Positions 20,244-29,476 of a stretch of 59,102 nt of DNA are shown one piece after another. Source of the stretch: Proteus vulgaris. GTDB taxonomy: Bacteria > Pseudomonadota > Gammaproteobacteria > Enterobacterales > Enterobacteriaceae. The notes beneath the pieces were generated by a model. It saw only the letters and a program-made list of their open reading frames with translations. It had not been told where the DNA came from and did no database searches. Where the stretch lies: assembly GCF_016239305.1 (NCBI RefSeq), contig NZ_JAEHOQ010000025.1, positions 1 to 59,102 of the forward strand, given 5' to 3'. The number at the start of each line of letters is the position of its first letter. Position 1 is the first letter of the stretch. The position numbers and the translations under genes are program-made.

Positions 20244-20255
20244 ATCGTCAGCCGA

Positions 20256-20277
20256 AAACGGGGCATCTGCCCCGTTT
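20256..20277 (+). terminator. Stem-loop after uup
   Basis: GC-rich 10-base arms AAACGGGGCA / TGCCCCGTTT directly after the uup stop. The T tract is weak. Confidence 0.7.
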
Positions 20278-20333
20278 CACTTTCTGGATTAAATATTCTT
20301 TTATTGATCATTAAAAAAATAAGAGGTGTCACT

Positions 20334-21623
20334 GTGTGCTCTGGTCAACAACATCGTCATGAACATAAGCATGAGCAAATATTATGTCCTCAGTGCGATC
20401 TGGTGGTCAGTGTTCCTGAATTAGTGCAAGGAACCAAAGCAACATGTCCTCGTTGCCACACAGTACTAACGGCACGTTGGCGCCAACCTTTTTATCAACC
20501 TGTAGCATTGGCAATCAGTGCATTATTTATGTTACTGATGGCAAGTCAGTTTACGTTTGTTAGTATGGAAGTTGCTGGTATTGCTAACAACGTAACATTG
20601 ATGCAGATCCCAAGAGTGATGTTTAGTGAAAAGTACATTGAATTGGGCGCTTTTTTCTTACTTTTTGTTCAAATTGTGCCCGCTTTTTGTATGGTGGCAA
20701 TCTTATTACTGTGTACCCCAATCAAGCTACCTAAAAAATTACAAATCTGGTTATCTCGTATTTTATTCCAACTTAAATCATGGTGTATGGCGGAGATTTT
20801 TCTCGCGGGGATCTTAGTTAGCTTTGTAAAATTAATGGCTTATGGTGATATTGGTTTAGGGTTAAGCTTTTTACCTTATGTTTTGTATTGTTTATTTCAA
20901 ATCCGCGCCTTTCAGTGCCTTGATAGACATACACTATGGGAAAAATTAGAGCCTCGCCCTGATTATCCTAATATTGAATCAGGTAAATCGGGATTAAAAC
21001 AAGGCGTAAGATTATGTCGCTCATGTACTGCGATTTTACCCGCTACGCAATATGAATGTAGTCGTTGTGAAGTTAAAGGGCATGCAAGAAGACCGAAAAG
21101 CTTGCAATGGACAGTCTCACTGTTGATTACATCACTTATTCTTTATATCCCTGCAAATTTATTGCCCATTATGGTGACTGAATCGCTAGGTAATAATATT
21201 TACTCTACTATTATGGCTGGGGTGATTTTGTTATGGGAAGATGGCTCTTATCCTGTTGCGATGGTGATATTTATTGCCAGTATTATGGTGCCAAGTTTGA
21301 AAATGGTAGCAATTGCTTGGCTGTGTTGGGATGCACACAAATCCAATGGTAAAAGAGATCCCGCTAGAATGCACTTTCTCTATGAAGTTGTTGAATATGT
21401 AGGACGTTGGTCAATGATTGATGTCTTCGTTATCGCTGTTTTAGCTTCATTAGTCAGAATGGGACGTCTGATGAGCATCTACCCAGATTTTGGTGTAGTG
21501 CTATTTGCAGTAGTTGTCGTATTAACGATGTTCTCTGCAATGATGTTTGATCCTCGGTTGACGTGGGATAAATGTACAGCCGATGATGATAAACCGATGA
21601 TTAAGGAGCCTAAGGGTGACTGA
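20334..21623 (+). CDS. pqiA: Intermembrane transport protein PqiA
   Basis: Polytopic inner-membrane subunit of the PqiABC lipid-transport system. Two PqiA domains, each with a zinc-ribbon-like cysteine pair set (CPQCDLV...CPRCHTV; CRSCTAI...CSRCEVKGH) followed by about four membrane helices (LMASQFTFVSMEVAG; LYIPANLLPIMVTESLG). I choose a GTG start at 20334 with GAGG seven bases upstream, giving 429 residues; the longer frame from 20304 lacks a ribosome-binding site. It overlaps pqiB by 8 bases. Confidence 0.9.
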   Translation: MCSGQQHRHEHKHEQILCPQCDLVVSVPELVQGTKATCPRCHTVLTARWRQPFYQPVALAISALFMLLMASQFTFVSMEVAGIANNVTLMQIPRVMFSEKYIELGAFFLLFVQIVPAFCMVAILLLCTPIKLPKKLQIWLSRILFQLKSWCMAEIFLAGILVSFVKLMAYGDIGLGLSFLPYVLYCLFQIRAFQCLDRHTLWEKLEPRPDYPNIESGKSGLKQGVRLCRSCTAILPATQYECSRCEVKGHARRPKSLQWTVSLLITSLILYIPANLLPIMVTESLGNNIYSTIMAGVILLWEDGSYPVAMVIFIASIMVPSLKMVAIAWLCWDAHKSNGKRDPARMHFLYEVVEYVGRWSMIDVFVIAVLASLVRMGRLMSIYPDFGVVLFAVVVVLTMFSAMMFDPRLTWDKCTADDDKPMIKEPKGD

Positions 21624-23268
21624 AAAGAATGAAACTGCTTTAACAGAAGCAAGAATTAACAAACTAAAAAGCTGGTCTCCAGTTTGGATCATACCGCTTG
21701 TCACCTTATTGATTGGTGCATGGATACTTTATTATCATTTCAGCCATCAAGGTCCAGAGGTTACCTTAATTACTTATAATGCTGAGGGCATTGAAGCTGG
21801 CAAAACAAAAATCAAAAGTCGTAGTGTAGATATTGGTTTAGTTGAAAGTGTCACTCTTGATAGTAATTATAGTCGCGTTATTATTAATGCGCGCCTAGAT
21901 ACAGGTATGGATGAGCTATTACGATCAGATACTGCTTTTTGGGTTGTAAGGCCACAAATAGGTAAAGAAGGGGTGACAGGTTTAGGCACCTTGCTGTCAG
22001 GTGCCTACATTGAATTACAACCAGGTTTAACTGGTAAAGAGAAAGATGAATTTAATCTTCTTGATGCACCTCCTCTTGCTTCACCTGATGCAAAAGGTAT
22101 TCGCATAAACTTGGTAAGTGAAAGAGCCGGGCAGTTAAATGCGGGAGATCCTGTTTTATTCAGAGGTTATCAAGTTGGCTCTGTTGAAACCAGTGAATTC
22201 AACATTGATAGCAGAGACATGCATTATCAACTCTTTATTAAAGCACCTTACGACAAAATGGTGACATCCAATGTTCGTTTCTGGAAAGATTCGGGAATTG
22301 CTTTTGATATGTCTTCATCTGGCGTGCGCGTTGAAATGGCGTCACTTTCTACACTCTTTAGTGGTGGAGTGAGTTTTGATGTGCCGGCGGGTTGGTTGCC
22401 TGGTGAACAAATTGCACCTAAAACAGAATTTAAGCTCTACGATAATGAAAAGAGTATTCAAAACTCGTTATATACCGATTATCGCAGTTACATCATGTTT
22501 TTCTCTGATTCAGTAAGAGGGTTACAGGCTGGGGCACCAGTTGAATTCCGAGGAATTCGAATGGGGACTGTTGTGCAAGTGCCTTATTACACGAAAGAAA
22601 TGCAACAATCACTAGATAAAGATTTTCGTATTCCAGTGCTTATCCATGTTGAACCAGAACGTTTTGCCAATGATGTTGGCGAAAGTTTTGATTTTGTTAA
22701 AGAGATCTCTTCAGCTTCTAATAATGGCCTAAGAGCTTCATTAAAATCAGGAAATCTTTTAACGGGTGCTCTGTATATTGATCTTGATTTCTATCCAGAC
22801 GAAACAAAATGGGAAGGGCCTCAAGAGGTCGCTGGTTTCCAACAAATTCCTACTGCTAGTTCAGGTTTAGCGCAAATTCAGCAAAAAGTAATGACATCGC
22901 TTGATAAGATCAACAATCTTCCTGTTGAACCGATGCTTAAAGAGATGACAGCGACTTTATCTGAGAGCCAAAAAGCAGTAACTGAGGCAAAAGAAACACT
23001 GAAAGCATTAAATGCCATGATTGGCAATGATGAATTTAGAAATCTTCCTAATGATATTCAACAGTCATTGAAAGAGATCAATCGCAGTATGCAAGGTTTC
23101 CAACCAGGTTCTCCGGCATACGGAAAAATGATCGATAATATGCAGCAGCTTGATCAGGTTTTAAGAGAAATGCAGCCTTTATTGAAAACATTGAACAATA
23201 AAAGTAATGCATTAATTTTTGAGGCGAAGGAAGGTAAAGATCCAGAACCAAAGAGGGCTGAAAAATAA
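21616..23268 (+). CDS. pqiB: Intermembrane transport protein PqiB (MCE family)
   Basis: Membrane-anchored periplasmic MCE protein that forms a channel for lipid transport between inner and outer membranes. One N-terminal transmembrane helix (VWIIPLVTLLIGAWILYYHF), then three MCE domains at about residues 45-135, 160-230 and 290-390, and a C-terminal helical tail with coiled-coil character. GTG start overlapping the end of pqiA. 550 residues, as in E. coli (546). Confidence 0.94.
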   Translation: MTEKNETALTEARINKLKSWSPVWIIPLVTLLIGAWILYYHFSHQGPEVTLITYNAEGIEAGKTKIKSRSVDIGLVESVTLDSNYSRVIINARLDTGMDELLRSDTAFWVVRPQIGKEGVTGLGTLLSGAYIELQPGLTGKEKDEFNLLDAPPLASPDAKGIRINLVSERAGQLNAGDPVLFRGYQVGSVETSEFNIDSRDMHYQLFIKAPYDKMVTSNVRFWKDSGIAFDMSSSGVRVEMASLSTLFSGGVSFDVPAGWLPGEQIAPKTEFKLYDNEKSIQNSLYTDYRSYIMFFSDSVRGLQAGAPVEFRGIRMGTVVQVPYYTKEMQQSLDKDFRIPVLIHVEPERFANDVGESFDFVKEISSASNNGLRASLKSGNLLTGALYIDLDFYPDETKWEGPQEVAGFQQIPTASSGLAQIQQKVMTSLDKINNLPVEPMLKEMTATLSESQKAVTEAKETLKALNAMIGNDEFRNLPNDIQQSLKEINRSMQGFQPGSPAYGKMIDNMQQLDQVLREMQPLLKTLNNKSNALIFEAKEGKDPEPKRAEK

Positions 23269-23840
23269 TGAGATACATCATTGGGATATTTGTTTTGATG
23301 TTAACGGCATGTTCAAGCCAAACTGAGAAAACCTATTATCAGTTACCTGATATTTACCAAACAGAAGTATCAGCACCAGTCACGACAACACAGTCAGCGA
23401 AAAAGCCTCAAATCTGGGTTCAGCCGATCCGTTTGTCCAATATGCTGGTTAATGCTGGTATTGTTTATCAAACAACAGATATTAACTATACCGTAGCAAA
23501 TCAGCATTTATGGATAAATCCACTTGATCAGCAATTACAACAGAACCTCATTTCAGGTTTAACAAAATTATTACCAGGAACCGTTGTTGCGAACCAACCG
23601 ATCGAAGATAATTTGGCAAAATTAACAGTTACTGTTAATTACTTTCAAGGTCGTTATGATGGGCAAGTGATCATTTCAGGTGACTGGATTTATACTGAGA
23701 ATAGCAAAGTGATTAGTCAGCCATTCTCCCTTGTGCTAACACAAACAGAAGATGGTTATCCTGCTTTAGTTCGTACATTAGGACAAGGCTGGGAGCAGGT
23801 TGTTTCTGATATTGCGACAACAATTCAAGCTCAATACTAA
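23268..23840 (+). CDS. pqiC: Outer-membrane lipoprotein PqiC (YmbA)
   Basis: Lipoprotein partner of PqiB at the outer membrane. The lipobox is visible in LMLTACSSQ with Cys15 as the lipidated residue. The remaining sequence fits the ABC-type transport auxiliary lipoprotein fold (YYQLPD near the N-terminus). Its start codon overlaps the pqiB stop by one base (TAATG), so translation is coupled. Confidence 0.92.
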   Translation: MRYIIGIFVLMLTACSSQTEKTYYQLPDIYQTEVSAPVTTTQSAKKPQIWVQPIRLSNMLVNAGIVYQTTDINYTVANQHLWINPLDQQLQQNLISGLTKLLPGTVVANQPIEDNLAKLTVTVNYFQGRYDGQVIISGDWIYTENSKVISQPFSLVLTQTEDGYPALVRTLGQGWEQVVSDIATTIQAQY

Positions 23841-23862
23841 CTGACTTAGCATACATTTATTC

Positions 23863-23910
23863 AAACCCAATATTCTCTTGAATCGTATTTAAGTTGGATA
23901 TTGGGTTTTG
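23863..23910 (+). terminator. Terminator after pqiABC
   Basis: 11-bp perfect stem AAACCCAATAT / ATATTGGGTTT with a 24-base loop and a T-rich end. Confidence 0.7.
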
Positions 23911-23939
23911 TTTATTTAAAAAACAAAAAAGGAAACTCT

Positions 23940-24353
23940 ATGTTAGAAATGCTTAAAAAGAAATATCCCTCTGCGATCAACTGGTCATTTGGTGATAATG
24001 CTCAGTTAGCGGATGAACTTGCAGGGCTGGTGGTAGAAGGAAAAAAAACGGCAACGTGTAGCTCATTAAGCGGTTTTTTTAGTGACAGTGTTAGTCCTGT
24101 TATTGGTGGTTTTAGCATTATTCTAAATAGTCAAAATGAGCCTGTTTGTGTTATTCGCACACGTTCTTTGCAGTTAATCCGTTTTAATGAAGTCACTGAA
24201 GAACAAGCTAAGAGAGAAGGGGAAGGGGATTTAAGTTTGGCATATTGGCAAGACGGGCATAAAACCTTCTTTACTCGAGAAGGTCATTTTTCAGAAGATA
24301 TGGAGTTGGTATTTGAAGAGTTTGAATTAATAGAAGTATGTAAGAGGTATTAA
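23940..24353 (+). CDS. ASCH domain protein
   Basis: A 137-residue cytoplasmic protein of the ASCH fold, which is related to PUA-like RNA-binding proteins; some members hydrolyse N4-acetylcytidine. Family features are the GKKTATCSS segment near residue 37, a beta-rich middle ending in IRTRSL, and EGEGDLSLAYWQDGHKTFF. Start taken at the ATG at 23940 with AAAGGAAA upstream; an in-frame start 39 bases earlier overlaps the preceding terminator. Substrate unknown. Confidence 0.75.
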   Translation: MLEMLKKKYPSAINWSFGDNAQLADELAGLVVEGKKTATCSSLSGFFSDSVSPVIGGFSIILNSQNEPVCVIRTRSLQLIRFNEVTEEQAKREGEGDLSLAYWQDGHKTFFTREGHFSEDMELVFEEFELIEVCKRY

Positions 24354-24826
24354 TAGCTTATTTTACTTTCGACGATGGCTAATTCCTTAATAAAACAAAG
24401 GTGATTTTAATAAGGTTTTCTATAAATAAGTAAAAAAAGAGCAAAAAATTATATCGACCAATAATAGCTTATATTGACATTACTTTAAAAATAAATATTA
24501 TTTTTGTTTATTTAATTTGTCGCTTATCCAAGATAAAAATAGATATTATTATCTAGTATCTTTAAAAATCAATTCAAATCAATCCGTTAAGAGATGTTTA
24601 TTCTAAGTATTTTAAATTCTAAAATAATTCTACAAATACTTATTAAATAAAATTAATGGTAACAAATGTTATTAAAGTTAAATTTAGCTCGGCTTCACAA
24701 ATATGACATTTGTATTAACTTCTTTACTTGCTTAAATGCTCAATAAAGCGTATCAATTTATAATGGTTGTTGGAAAAACAATCATTATCTTTCCGCTTAA
24801 ACTTAGAACGTGAGGATTGTCTAGAT
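24354..24826. other. Long AT-rich region upstream of rmf
   Basis: 473 bases without a plausible gene, very AT-rich and rich in ATTATT-like runs. A consensus -10 (TATAAT at 24759-24764) lies 62 bases before rmf. No clear -35. An unannotated small RNA cannot be excluded, but nothing specific supports one. Confidence 0.45.
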
Positions 24827-24997
24827 ATGAAAAGACAGAAACGAGATCGTTTAGCAAGAGCATTATCGAAAGGTTATCAAGCTGGTATGCAAGGCCGTTC
24901 AAAAGAGCTTTGTCCTTATTTCGCGATTGACGCGCGTTCACATTGGCTGGGAGGCTGGCGACAGGCCATGGAAGATCGCCCAAGTCTAGTCAAATAA
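24827..24997 (+). CDS. rmf: Ribosome modulation factor
   Basis: A 56-residue basic protein that dimerises 70S ribosomes into inactive 100S particles in stationary phase. The sequence MKRQKRDRLARALSKGYQAG followed by RSKELCPY and SHWLGGWRQAMEDR is characteristic of RMF. Start at the ATG at 24827 with GAGG at 24812-24815; a longer in-frame start would add 20 residues not found in the family. In E. coli rmf lies between pqiC and fabA, as here. Confidence 0.96.
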   Translation: MKRQKRDRLARALSKGYQAGMQGRSKELCPYFAIDARSHWLGGWRQAMEDRPSLVK

Positions 24998-25114
24998 ACG
25001 ACCCGTTATAGTTTAATATTTTAAAATAACTCATTATTGTGGTAGGTCTGTGTCCACATTATTGCTATTTACTAATTGATTTTGGGTTGTTTATCTCATT
25101 TTAACTTCTACAAG

Positions 25115-25152
25115 ACTCTCTCAATAAAAATCATTGATTGTATTGAGAGAGT
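25115..25152. terminator. Terminator between rmf and mdtO
   Basis: Perfect 12-bp stem ACTCTCTCAATA / TATTGAGAGAGT with a 14-base loop. Followed by ATTTTT on the plus strand, so it should stop rmf transcription; it also lies just beyond the mdtO stop. Confidence 0.75.
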
Positions 25153-25163
25153 ATTTTTCAGCC

Positions 25164-27158
25164 CTAATATCCTGCATTAAAAAAGCTATTCATATTTCGT
25201 TCTACATTTTGCATTGCTATGCGCAACTGCTTATCTTCAATATGAGAAATATCAGGATAATTAGGGCGATTTGTTCTAGCACCTTGTAATAAAAGAGAAA
25301 CAAGGAGTAAATTATTTTTATACCTATTTATAATATCAATTATCTTTTCTTTATTAATTGTATCCAAAGAGTTTTTGCAATTATCGAATTGTAACAATAG
25401 TTTATCATAGCTATAAATAATGTCTTTGAGTGATAAGAAAAGCTCTTGGACATGTTGGCTAAATGAGTCATGACCACCCTCATTATTCATCCAGGTTGGT
25501 TCTATACTCACTCTTGATATAAGTTCATTACATTCGAATAATTGGATCGCTATATCTTCTCTAGTAGTTTCTGAGCGCTGTTCTATATCTGGACTCCATT
25601 TTTTTCTTATCAATTCAATAATAGACACAAATTTATTTAATATGATAGAGCCTTCTCTTTCTGGTGCAATAAAGGTGTGTACAGCACCACCAAGAATGAT
25701 ACCAAGGATAATACCGATGATACGATCTCTGACTTCTGTTAATTCATAGACTGGACCTGTAGTTTCTAATACAGCAAGTGCGAAGGTGAAGGCGATTTGT
25801 ATACCTGCATAGCTAATATTTTCTTGCCCTGTCGCAACCCAAGAGCCAAGTAAAAATACTGGAGTCACAAAAAGTAATAAACCAAAAATAGAATCTATTT
25901 GATTAGTTATAAACATAATACCAAATAATGCGAGTAGAGCACCAATACTAGCCCCCGTTAAACGCAGTATTATTTTTCTTTGAATATTTCCTAAACCAGG
26001 TTGAGCGATAATAAGACAACTTAACATAAAGGTGTGTATACCAGACCAATCAGTTAATGTGTAAATAAAGTAGCTAATTAAAACTGTAAATGATGTTTTT
26101 AATGCAAATATAATATATTTACTATTTGTAAAAGCATCATCAACTAAAAAATTTTCTTTTGGTGGCGTTACTTTTTTTAATATGGATTCGACATCAGCAT
26201 CATTTTGATGATGTTCAATATCTTTAGCATGATTTTTTAATAAAAAATAAATTTTATTTAAAATCGCATTGTTGGCTAACTCTAAATCAGAGAGAGTATA
26301 TTCTAGCTTCTCTTTTTTATCTAAAGAAGTTTGTAATGTTTTTATAATATTCGATAGCTCAGTAGCAAGTTTTTTATCTTTTTCATTATCATATTCATAA
26401 GGTAAGCCAATAGATAATGATCTTAACTCAGAGATTATAGTAACTTTATTAACATAATATTGTTTATCGAATATTCCATCTTTATGTCGCATAATACTAA
26501 ATCTTAAGTATTTATACATGGCTTGTAAATCCATGCCGACTTTAAGCAAACTATGATCTTCTTCACTCGATTTTATCGATGGATCTATGCATTTATTAAT
26601 AGTAGATAATTGGTATGATAAAAAATTATGAAGTTGCTTATCTGGTTCTGCGGGAAGTAATAGTGTATTAACAATTAAGGTAACGACAATGGTATAGTTT
26701 ACAGAAACTAATACCCATAAAATGGCTCTGACAAGCACTTCGGCATCAGGGATAATATCAACTAATGATTGGGTATATATAACAACGATAGAAATAACAA
26801 AGAATAAAATACCAACTTTTGTTGTTCGCATTAAGAAAAAACTGACAAGAAAAACAAATGAAGATAATAATATTCGTAAAAATGGAGAGTTCCAAGTAAT
26901 AATAATAATTAAAAGCGAAATAAAGATTGCGACAAAACCAGAAATAATAAATAAGATACCAATTATTTTGGTAATAACAACATTGGCTTGAGTAAGGAAG
27001 AAAACTATAATAATAGAAAGAGGAATATAAGGCACCTGTAATGACAGTGATATAATCACAACCAGCACGCAGGAAATAACGGTGCGTGCCGTCTGGTTTC
27101 CTCTACCTGGATAAGACAACAGGCTATTATATAATCTATTTATTAAAGTCTCCTTCAT
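25164..27158 (-). CDS. mdtO: MdtO-like inner-membrane FUSC family efflux subunit
   Basis: A 664-residue membrane protein of the aromatic-acid exporter/FUSC family. Two hydrophobic clusters (about residues 25-160 and 350-500) flank a hydrophilic region. Closest in arrangement to E. coli MdtO (683 residues), the inner-membrane partner of MdtN. Last gene of the operon, 6 bases after mdtN. No MdtP-type outer-membrane gene follows. Confidence 0.75.
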   Translation of the reverse strand: MKETLINRLYNSLLSYPGRGNQTARTVISCVLVVIISLSLQVPYIPLSIIIVFFLTQANVVITKIIGILFIISGFVAIFISLLIIIITWNSPFLRILLSSFVFLVSFFLMRTTKVGILFFVISIVVIYTQSLVDIIPDAEVLVRAILWVLVSVNYTIVVTLIVNTLLLPAEPDKQLHNFLSYQLSTINKCIDPSIKSSEEDHSLLKVGMDLQAMYKYLRFSIMRHKDGIFDKQYYVNKVTIISELRSLSIGLPYEYDNEKDKKLATELSNIIKTLQTSLDKKEKLEYTLSDLELANNAILNKIYFLLKNHAKDIEHHQNDADVESILKKVTPPKENFLVDDAFTNSKYIIFALKTSFTVLISYFIYTLTDWSGIHTFMLSCLIIAQPGLGNIQRKIILRLTGASIGALLALFGIMFITNQIDSIFGLLLFVTPVFLLGSWVATGQENISYAGIQIAFTFALAVLETTGPVYELTEVRDRIIGIILGIILGGAVHTFIAPEREGSIILNKFVSIIELIRKKWSPDIEQRSETTREDIAIQLFECNELISRVSIEPTWMNNEGGHDSFSQHVQELFLSLKDIIYSYDKLLLQFDNCKNSLDTINKEKIIDIINRYKNNLLLVSLLLQGARTNRPNYPDISHIEDKQLRIAMQNVERNMNSFFNAGY

Positions 27159-27164
27159 TGTAAT

Positions 27165-28193
27165 TTATGCTCCAGATTCTTTGTCGTGATAAACAATAGC
27201 AATAGCGGATGCACCAATACGAAATAAATTAGGATCAGGATTGATAACTCGTATCTTTACAGGAAAACGTTGTGAAACATGAACCCAGTTAATAGAACGA
27301 CTTACAGAAGGAAGACCACTAATAATAAGGCCACCATCTGTCGGATTTACACCAAAACTGATAGAGTCAACAACACCCTCGAAAGATTTACTGGTATCAC
27401 TCATAACAAAAAGACGCGAAGATGAACCGTTGTGTATACCTTTCAATTCTGTTTCACGGAAATTTGCAACGATAAACCAATTCTCAGTATCAATAAGTGT
27501 CATGACTGCTTTAGAAGGGGAGACATATTGTCCTACGGTTGTTTTTAATGAGGTGACCCTTCCATCAAAAGGTGCTCTAACTTCAGTATATTGAATATTA
27601 ATTTTGGCTTTTTCTATCAATGCAGCGACTTCTTTGCGCTGAGCTTCTAGCGCTTCAATACCACTAACGGCCAAAGCGGCTTGTTGGGCTTGTAGCTGCA
27701 TTGATTTATAAGTTGCTTCATCACTATTTCTTTTTGTGACGGCGATATTAAGTTCATCTTTAGAGACATAGCCTTTTTTAAATAAAGGCAGCTTACGGCG
27801 ATATGAATCATCAGATTGTAAAAATTGAACTCTTGCACTTTCTACCTGAGCTGTAACAGCTTCAGCATTTGCCTTTTGAGCATCGACTGTGCGTTGAGTT
27901 AATATTATCTGCTCATTTAAAGTATCGAGTTTAGCTAAGTTATACTTTAAGTCATTTTGGTATATTTGGGGATCGATGCGGTATAAAAGATCACCTTTTT
28001 TAACCAACTGATTATTCTCTACTGGTAATTCAATAATTCTTCCATTTATTTCCGGAACCATGTTAACGGTATCTGCATAAATATATGCATCATCAGTACG
28101 AGGTGCATTATTGATATTCCAAAGTACGATCCATAAAACTAAAAGTGTAGCTAAAAGGAGTAGAACACCATATAACTTACGTAATAATACCAT
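27165..28193 (-). CDS. mdtN: MdtN-like HlyD family membrane-fusion protein
   Basis: Periplasmic adaptor of a tripartite efflux system, anchored by one N-terminal helix (VLLLLATLLVLWIVLWNI). The split biotinyl-lipoyl domain is seen as RIIELPVENNQLVKKGDLLY and APFDGRVTSLKTTVGQYVSP, with an alpha-helical hairpin between. 342 residues, like E. coli MdtN (343). Encoded between the ytcA-like and mdtO-like genes with short gaps (12 and 6 bases). Confidence 0.8.
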   Translation of the reverse strand: MVLLRKLYGVLLLLATLLVLWIVLWNINNAPRTDDAYIYADTVNMVPEINGRIIELPVENNQLVKKGDLLYRIDPQIYQNDLKYNLAKLDTLNEQIILTQRTVDAQKANAEAVTAQVESARVQFLQSDDSYRRKLPLFKKGYVSKDELNIAVTKRNSDEATYKSMQLQAQQAALAVSGIEALEAQRKEVAALIEKAKINIQYTEVRAPFDGRVTSLKTTVGQYVSPSKAVMTLIDTENWFIVANFRETELKGIHNGSSSRLFVMSDTSKSFEGVVDSISFGVNPTDGGLIISGLPSVSRSINWVHVSQRFPVKIRVINPDPNLFRIGASAIAIVYHDKESGA

Positions 28194-28205
28194 GTTTCCG
28201 CCTTT

Positions 28206-28469
28206 TTATTTTGGAAAGAACAATAACCAAGTTAGCATTGCTATTAATGCCGTAATACATGGATACACAATGAGAGTAGGGTAAAGTAAAAATTTTAATT
28301 TAAATTTAGATAAGAGCACATGCATTAAAATCATACCAATGATACCAACTCCAGAGCATAGTAACCAATCAGGAAAAGACGCCCCAAACATGACAATAGA
28401 AGGCGCTGGTGTACATCCTGTTAGGAGGCCTATTATTAATACAACTTGTGTTAATTTTATATTATTCAT
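28206..28469 (-). CDS. ytcA: YtcA-like small membrane lipoprotein
   Basis: An 87-residue protein with a lipobox (LIIGLLTGC, Cys19) and two further hydrophobic segments (DWLLCSGVGIIGMILMHVLL; LYPTLIVYPCITALIAMLTW). Size, lipobox and position directly before mdtN match E. coli ytcA, which precedes mdtN-mdtO-mdtP. Function unknown. Confidence 0.7.
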   Translation of the reverse strand: MNNIKLTQVVLIIGLLTGCTPAPSIVMFGASFPDWLLCSGVGIIGMILMHVLLSKFKLKFLLYPTLIVYPCITALIAMLTWLLFFPK

Positions 28470-28744
28470 AGGAGCCTATTTTCTAGTGAGAATTACCTTA
28501 TTATTACATATAATAGGGTAAGATATGCAAACATAAGTTAAATAAATAAGTGAAAAATACGAGAAAATATTCCTAAGTATTTATATTTATATTTATATTT
28601 TTTTTTAAGATAATATTAATACCCATCTAATAGTGATGGTCTGATAAAGAATGATTTGCTTTTAAATACAAATATCGTAAGTAAAACAAGATAATAAACG
28701 GCCTATGAATTTAAAGTGAAACACCGTGTTAAAGAAAGGGCAAT
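28470..28744. other. AT-rich gap upstream of the mdt operon
   Basis: No gene seen. It includes a low-complexity stretch of repeated TTTATA at about 28580-28598. It should contain the mdt operon promoter. Confidence 0.45.
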
Positions 28745-28777
28745 AAAAAAGCCCGATTTATAGTCAAAATCAGGCCT
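28745..28777 (-). terminator. Terminator after fabA
   Basis: On the minus strand GCCTGATTT pairs with AAATCGGGC (one wobble), followed by TTTTTT. It lies about 100 bases beyond the fabA stop. Confidence 0.7.
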
Positions 28778-28874
28778 GAGTAATGAATACTAAAAATTTT
28801 ATATTATTTAATTCGTATATTAGCCAATATCATAGTGCTTATTATCATATGGTGTTAATAAGCATAGCTCTTAA

Positions 28875-29393
28875 TTAAAAGTTACTAGTATTTTTGAACA
28901 AGCCAACTTTTAAATCTTTTGCTTCATAAATCAGCTTACCATCAACATACACTTCACCGTCGGCAATACCCATAATTAGCTTACGATTGATAACACGTTT
29001 GAAATCAATTTTATAGGTAACTTTTTTGGCAGTTGGTAATATTTGTCCAGTGAACTTAACTTCACCTACACCAAGAGCACGGCCTTTTCCTTCACCGCCA
29101 AGCCAACCAAGATAGAAACCAACAAGTTGCCACATGGCATCAAGGCCTAAGCAACCCGGCATCACAGGATCATTGACGAAATGGCAATCAAAGAACCATA
29201 AGTCTGGCTTGATATCGAATTCTGCTTCGATAAAGCCTTTATTATGGGTGCCGCCATCTTCAGTCATTTTAATGATGCGATCCATCATTAGCATATTGCC
29301 AGACGGCAGTGGTGGGCCATCTTGGCCAAATAATTCACCACGGCCTGAAGCTATGAGGTCTTCTTTAGAATAAGATTCGCGTTTATCAACCAT
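28875..29393 (-). CDS. fabA: 3-hydroxydecanoyl-ACP dehydratase/isomerase
   Basis: Hot-dog-fold enzyme that dehydrates 3-hydroxydecanoyl-ACP and isomerises trans-2 to cis-3-decenoyl-ACP, the branch point to unsaturated fatty acids. The active-site His is in [20 protein letters not shown], and the Asp in GLDAMW. At 172 residues it has the normal length. ycbZ lies upstream on the same strand. A FabR-type box and a leader hairpin precede the gene. Confidence 0.97.
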   Translation of the reverse strand: MVDKRESYSKEDLIASGRGELFGQDGPPLPSGNMLMMDRIIKMTEDGGTHNKGFIEAEFDIKPDLWFFDCHFVNDPVMPGCLGLDAMWQLVGFYLGWLGGEGKGRALGVGEVKFTGQILPTAKKVTYKIDFKRVINRKLIMGIADGEVYVDGKLIYEAKDLKVGLFKNTSNF

Positions 29394-29411
29394 TGTCTAT
29401 ATAGCCTTTAT

Positions 29412-29443
29412 CAAGTGTAAGGTAACAGAATAGCTTACACTTG
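29412..29443. repeat. Inverted repeat in the fabA leader
   Basis: CAAGTGTAAG (29412-29421) and CTTACACTTG (29434-29443) form a perfect 10-bp inverted repeat with a 12-base spacer. The second arm overlaps the FabR-like box. It could be an RNA hairpin in the leader or a second regulator site. Confidence 0.6.
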
Positions 29444-29449
29444 TACGCT
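29432..29449. promoter_or_regulatory. FabR-like operator upstream of fabA
   Basis: AGCTTACACTTGTACGCT resembles the FabR site of E. coli fabA and fabB (AGCGTACA-NN-TGTTCGCT as I remember it), with two differences. It lies about 40 bases before the fabA start. FabR represses unsaturated fatty acid genes. Confidence 0.6.
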
Positions 29450-29476
29450 GAACAACTCCGATCACTTGAAACAGAA

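Noticed and set aside
27647-27838. Small frame inside mdtN on the same strand
   Set aside because: It is an alternative frame of a clear HlyD-family gene.
28576-28602. TTTATA-rich tract as a functional repeat
   Set aside because: It is low-complexity AT sequence of a kind common in this genome.
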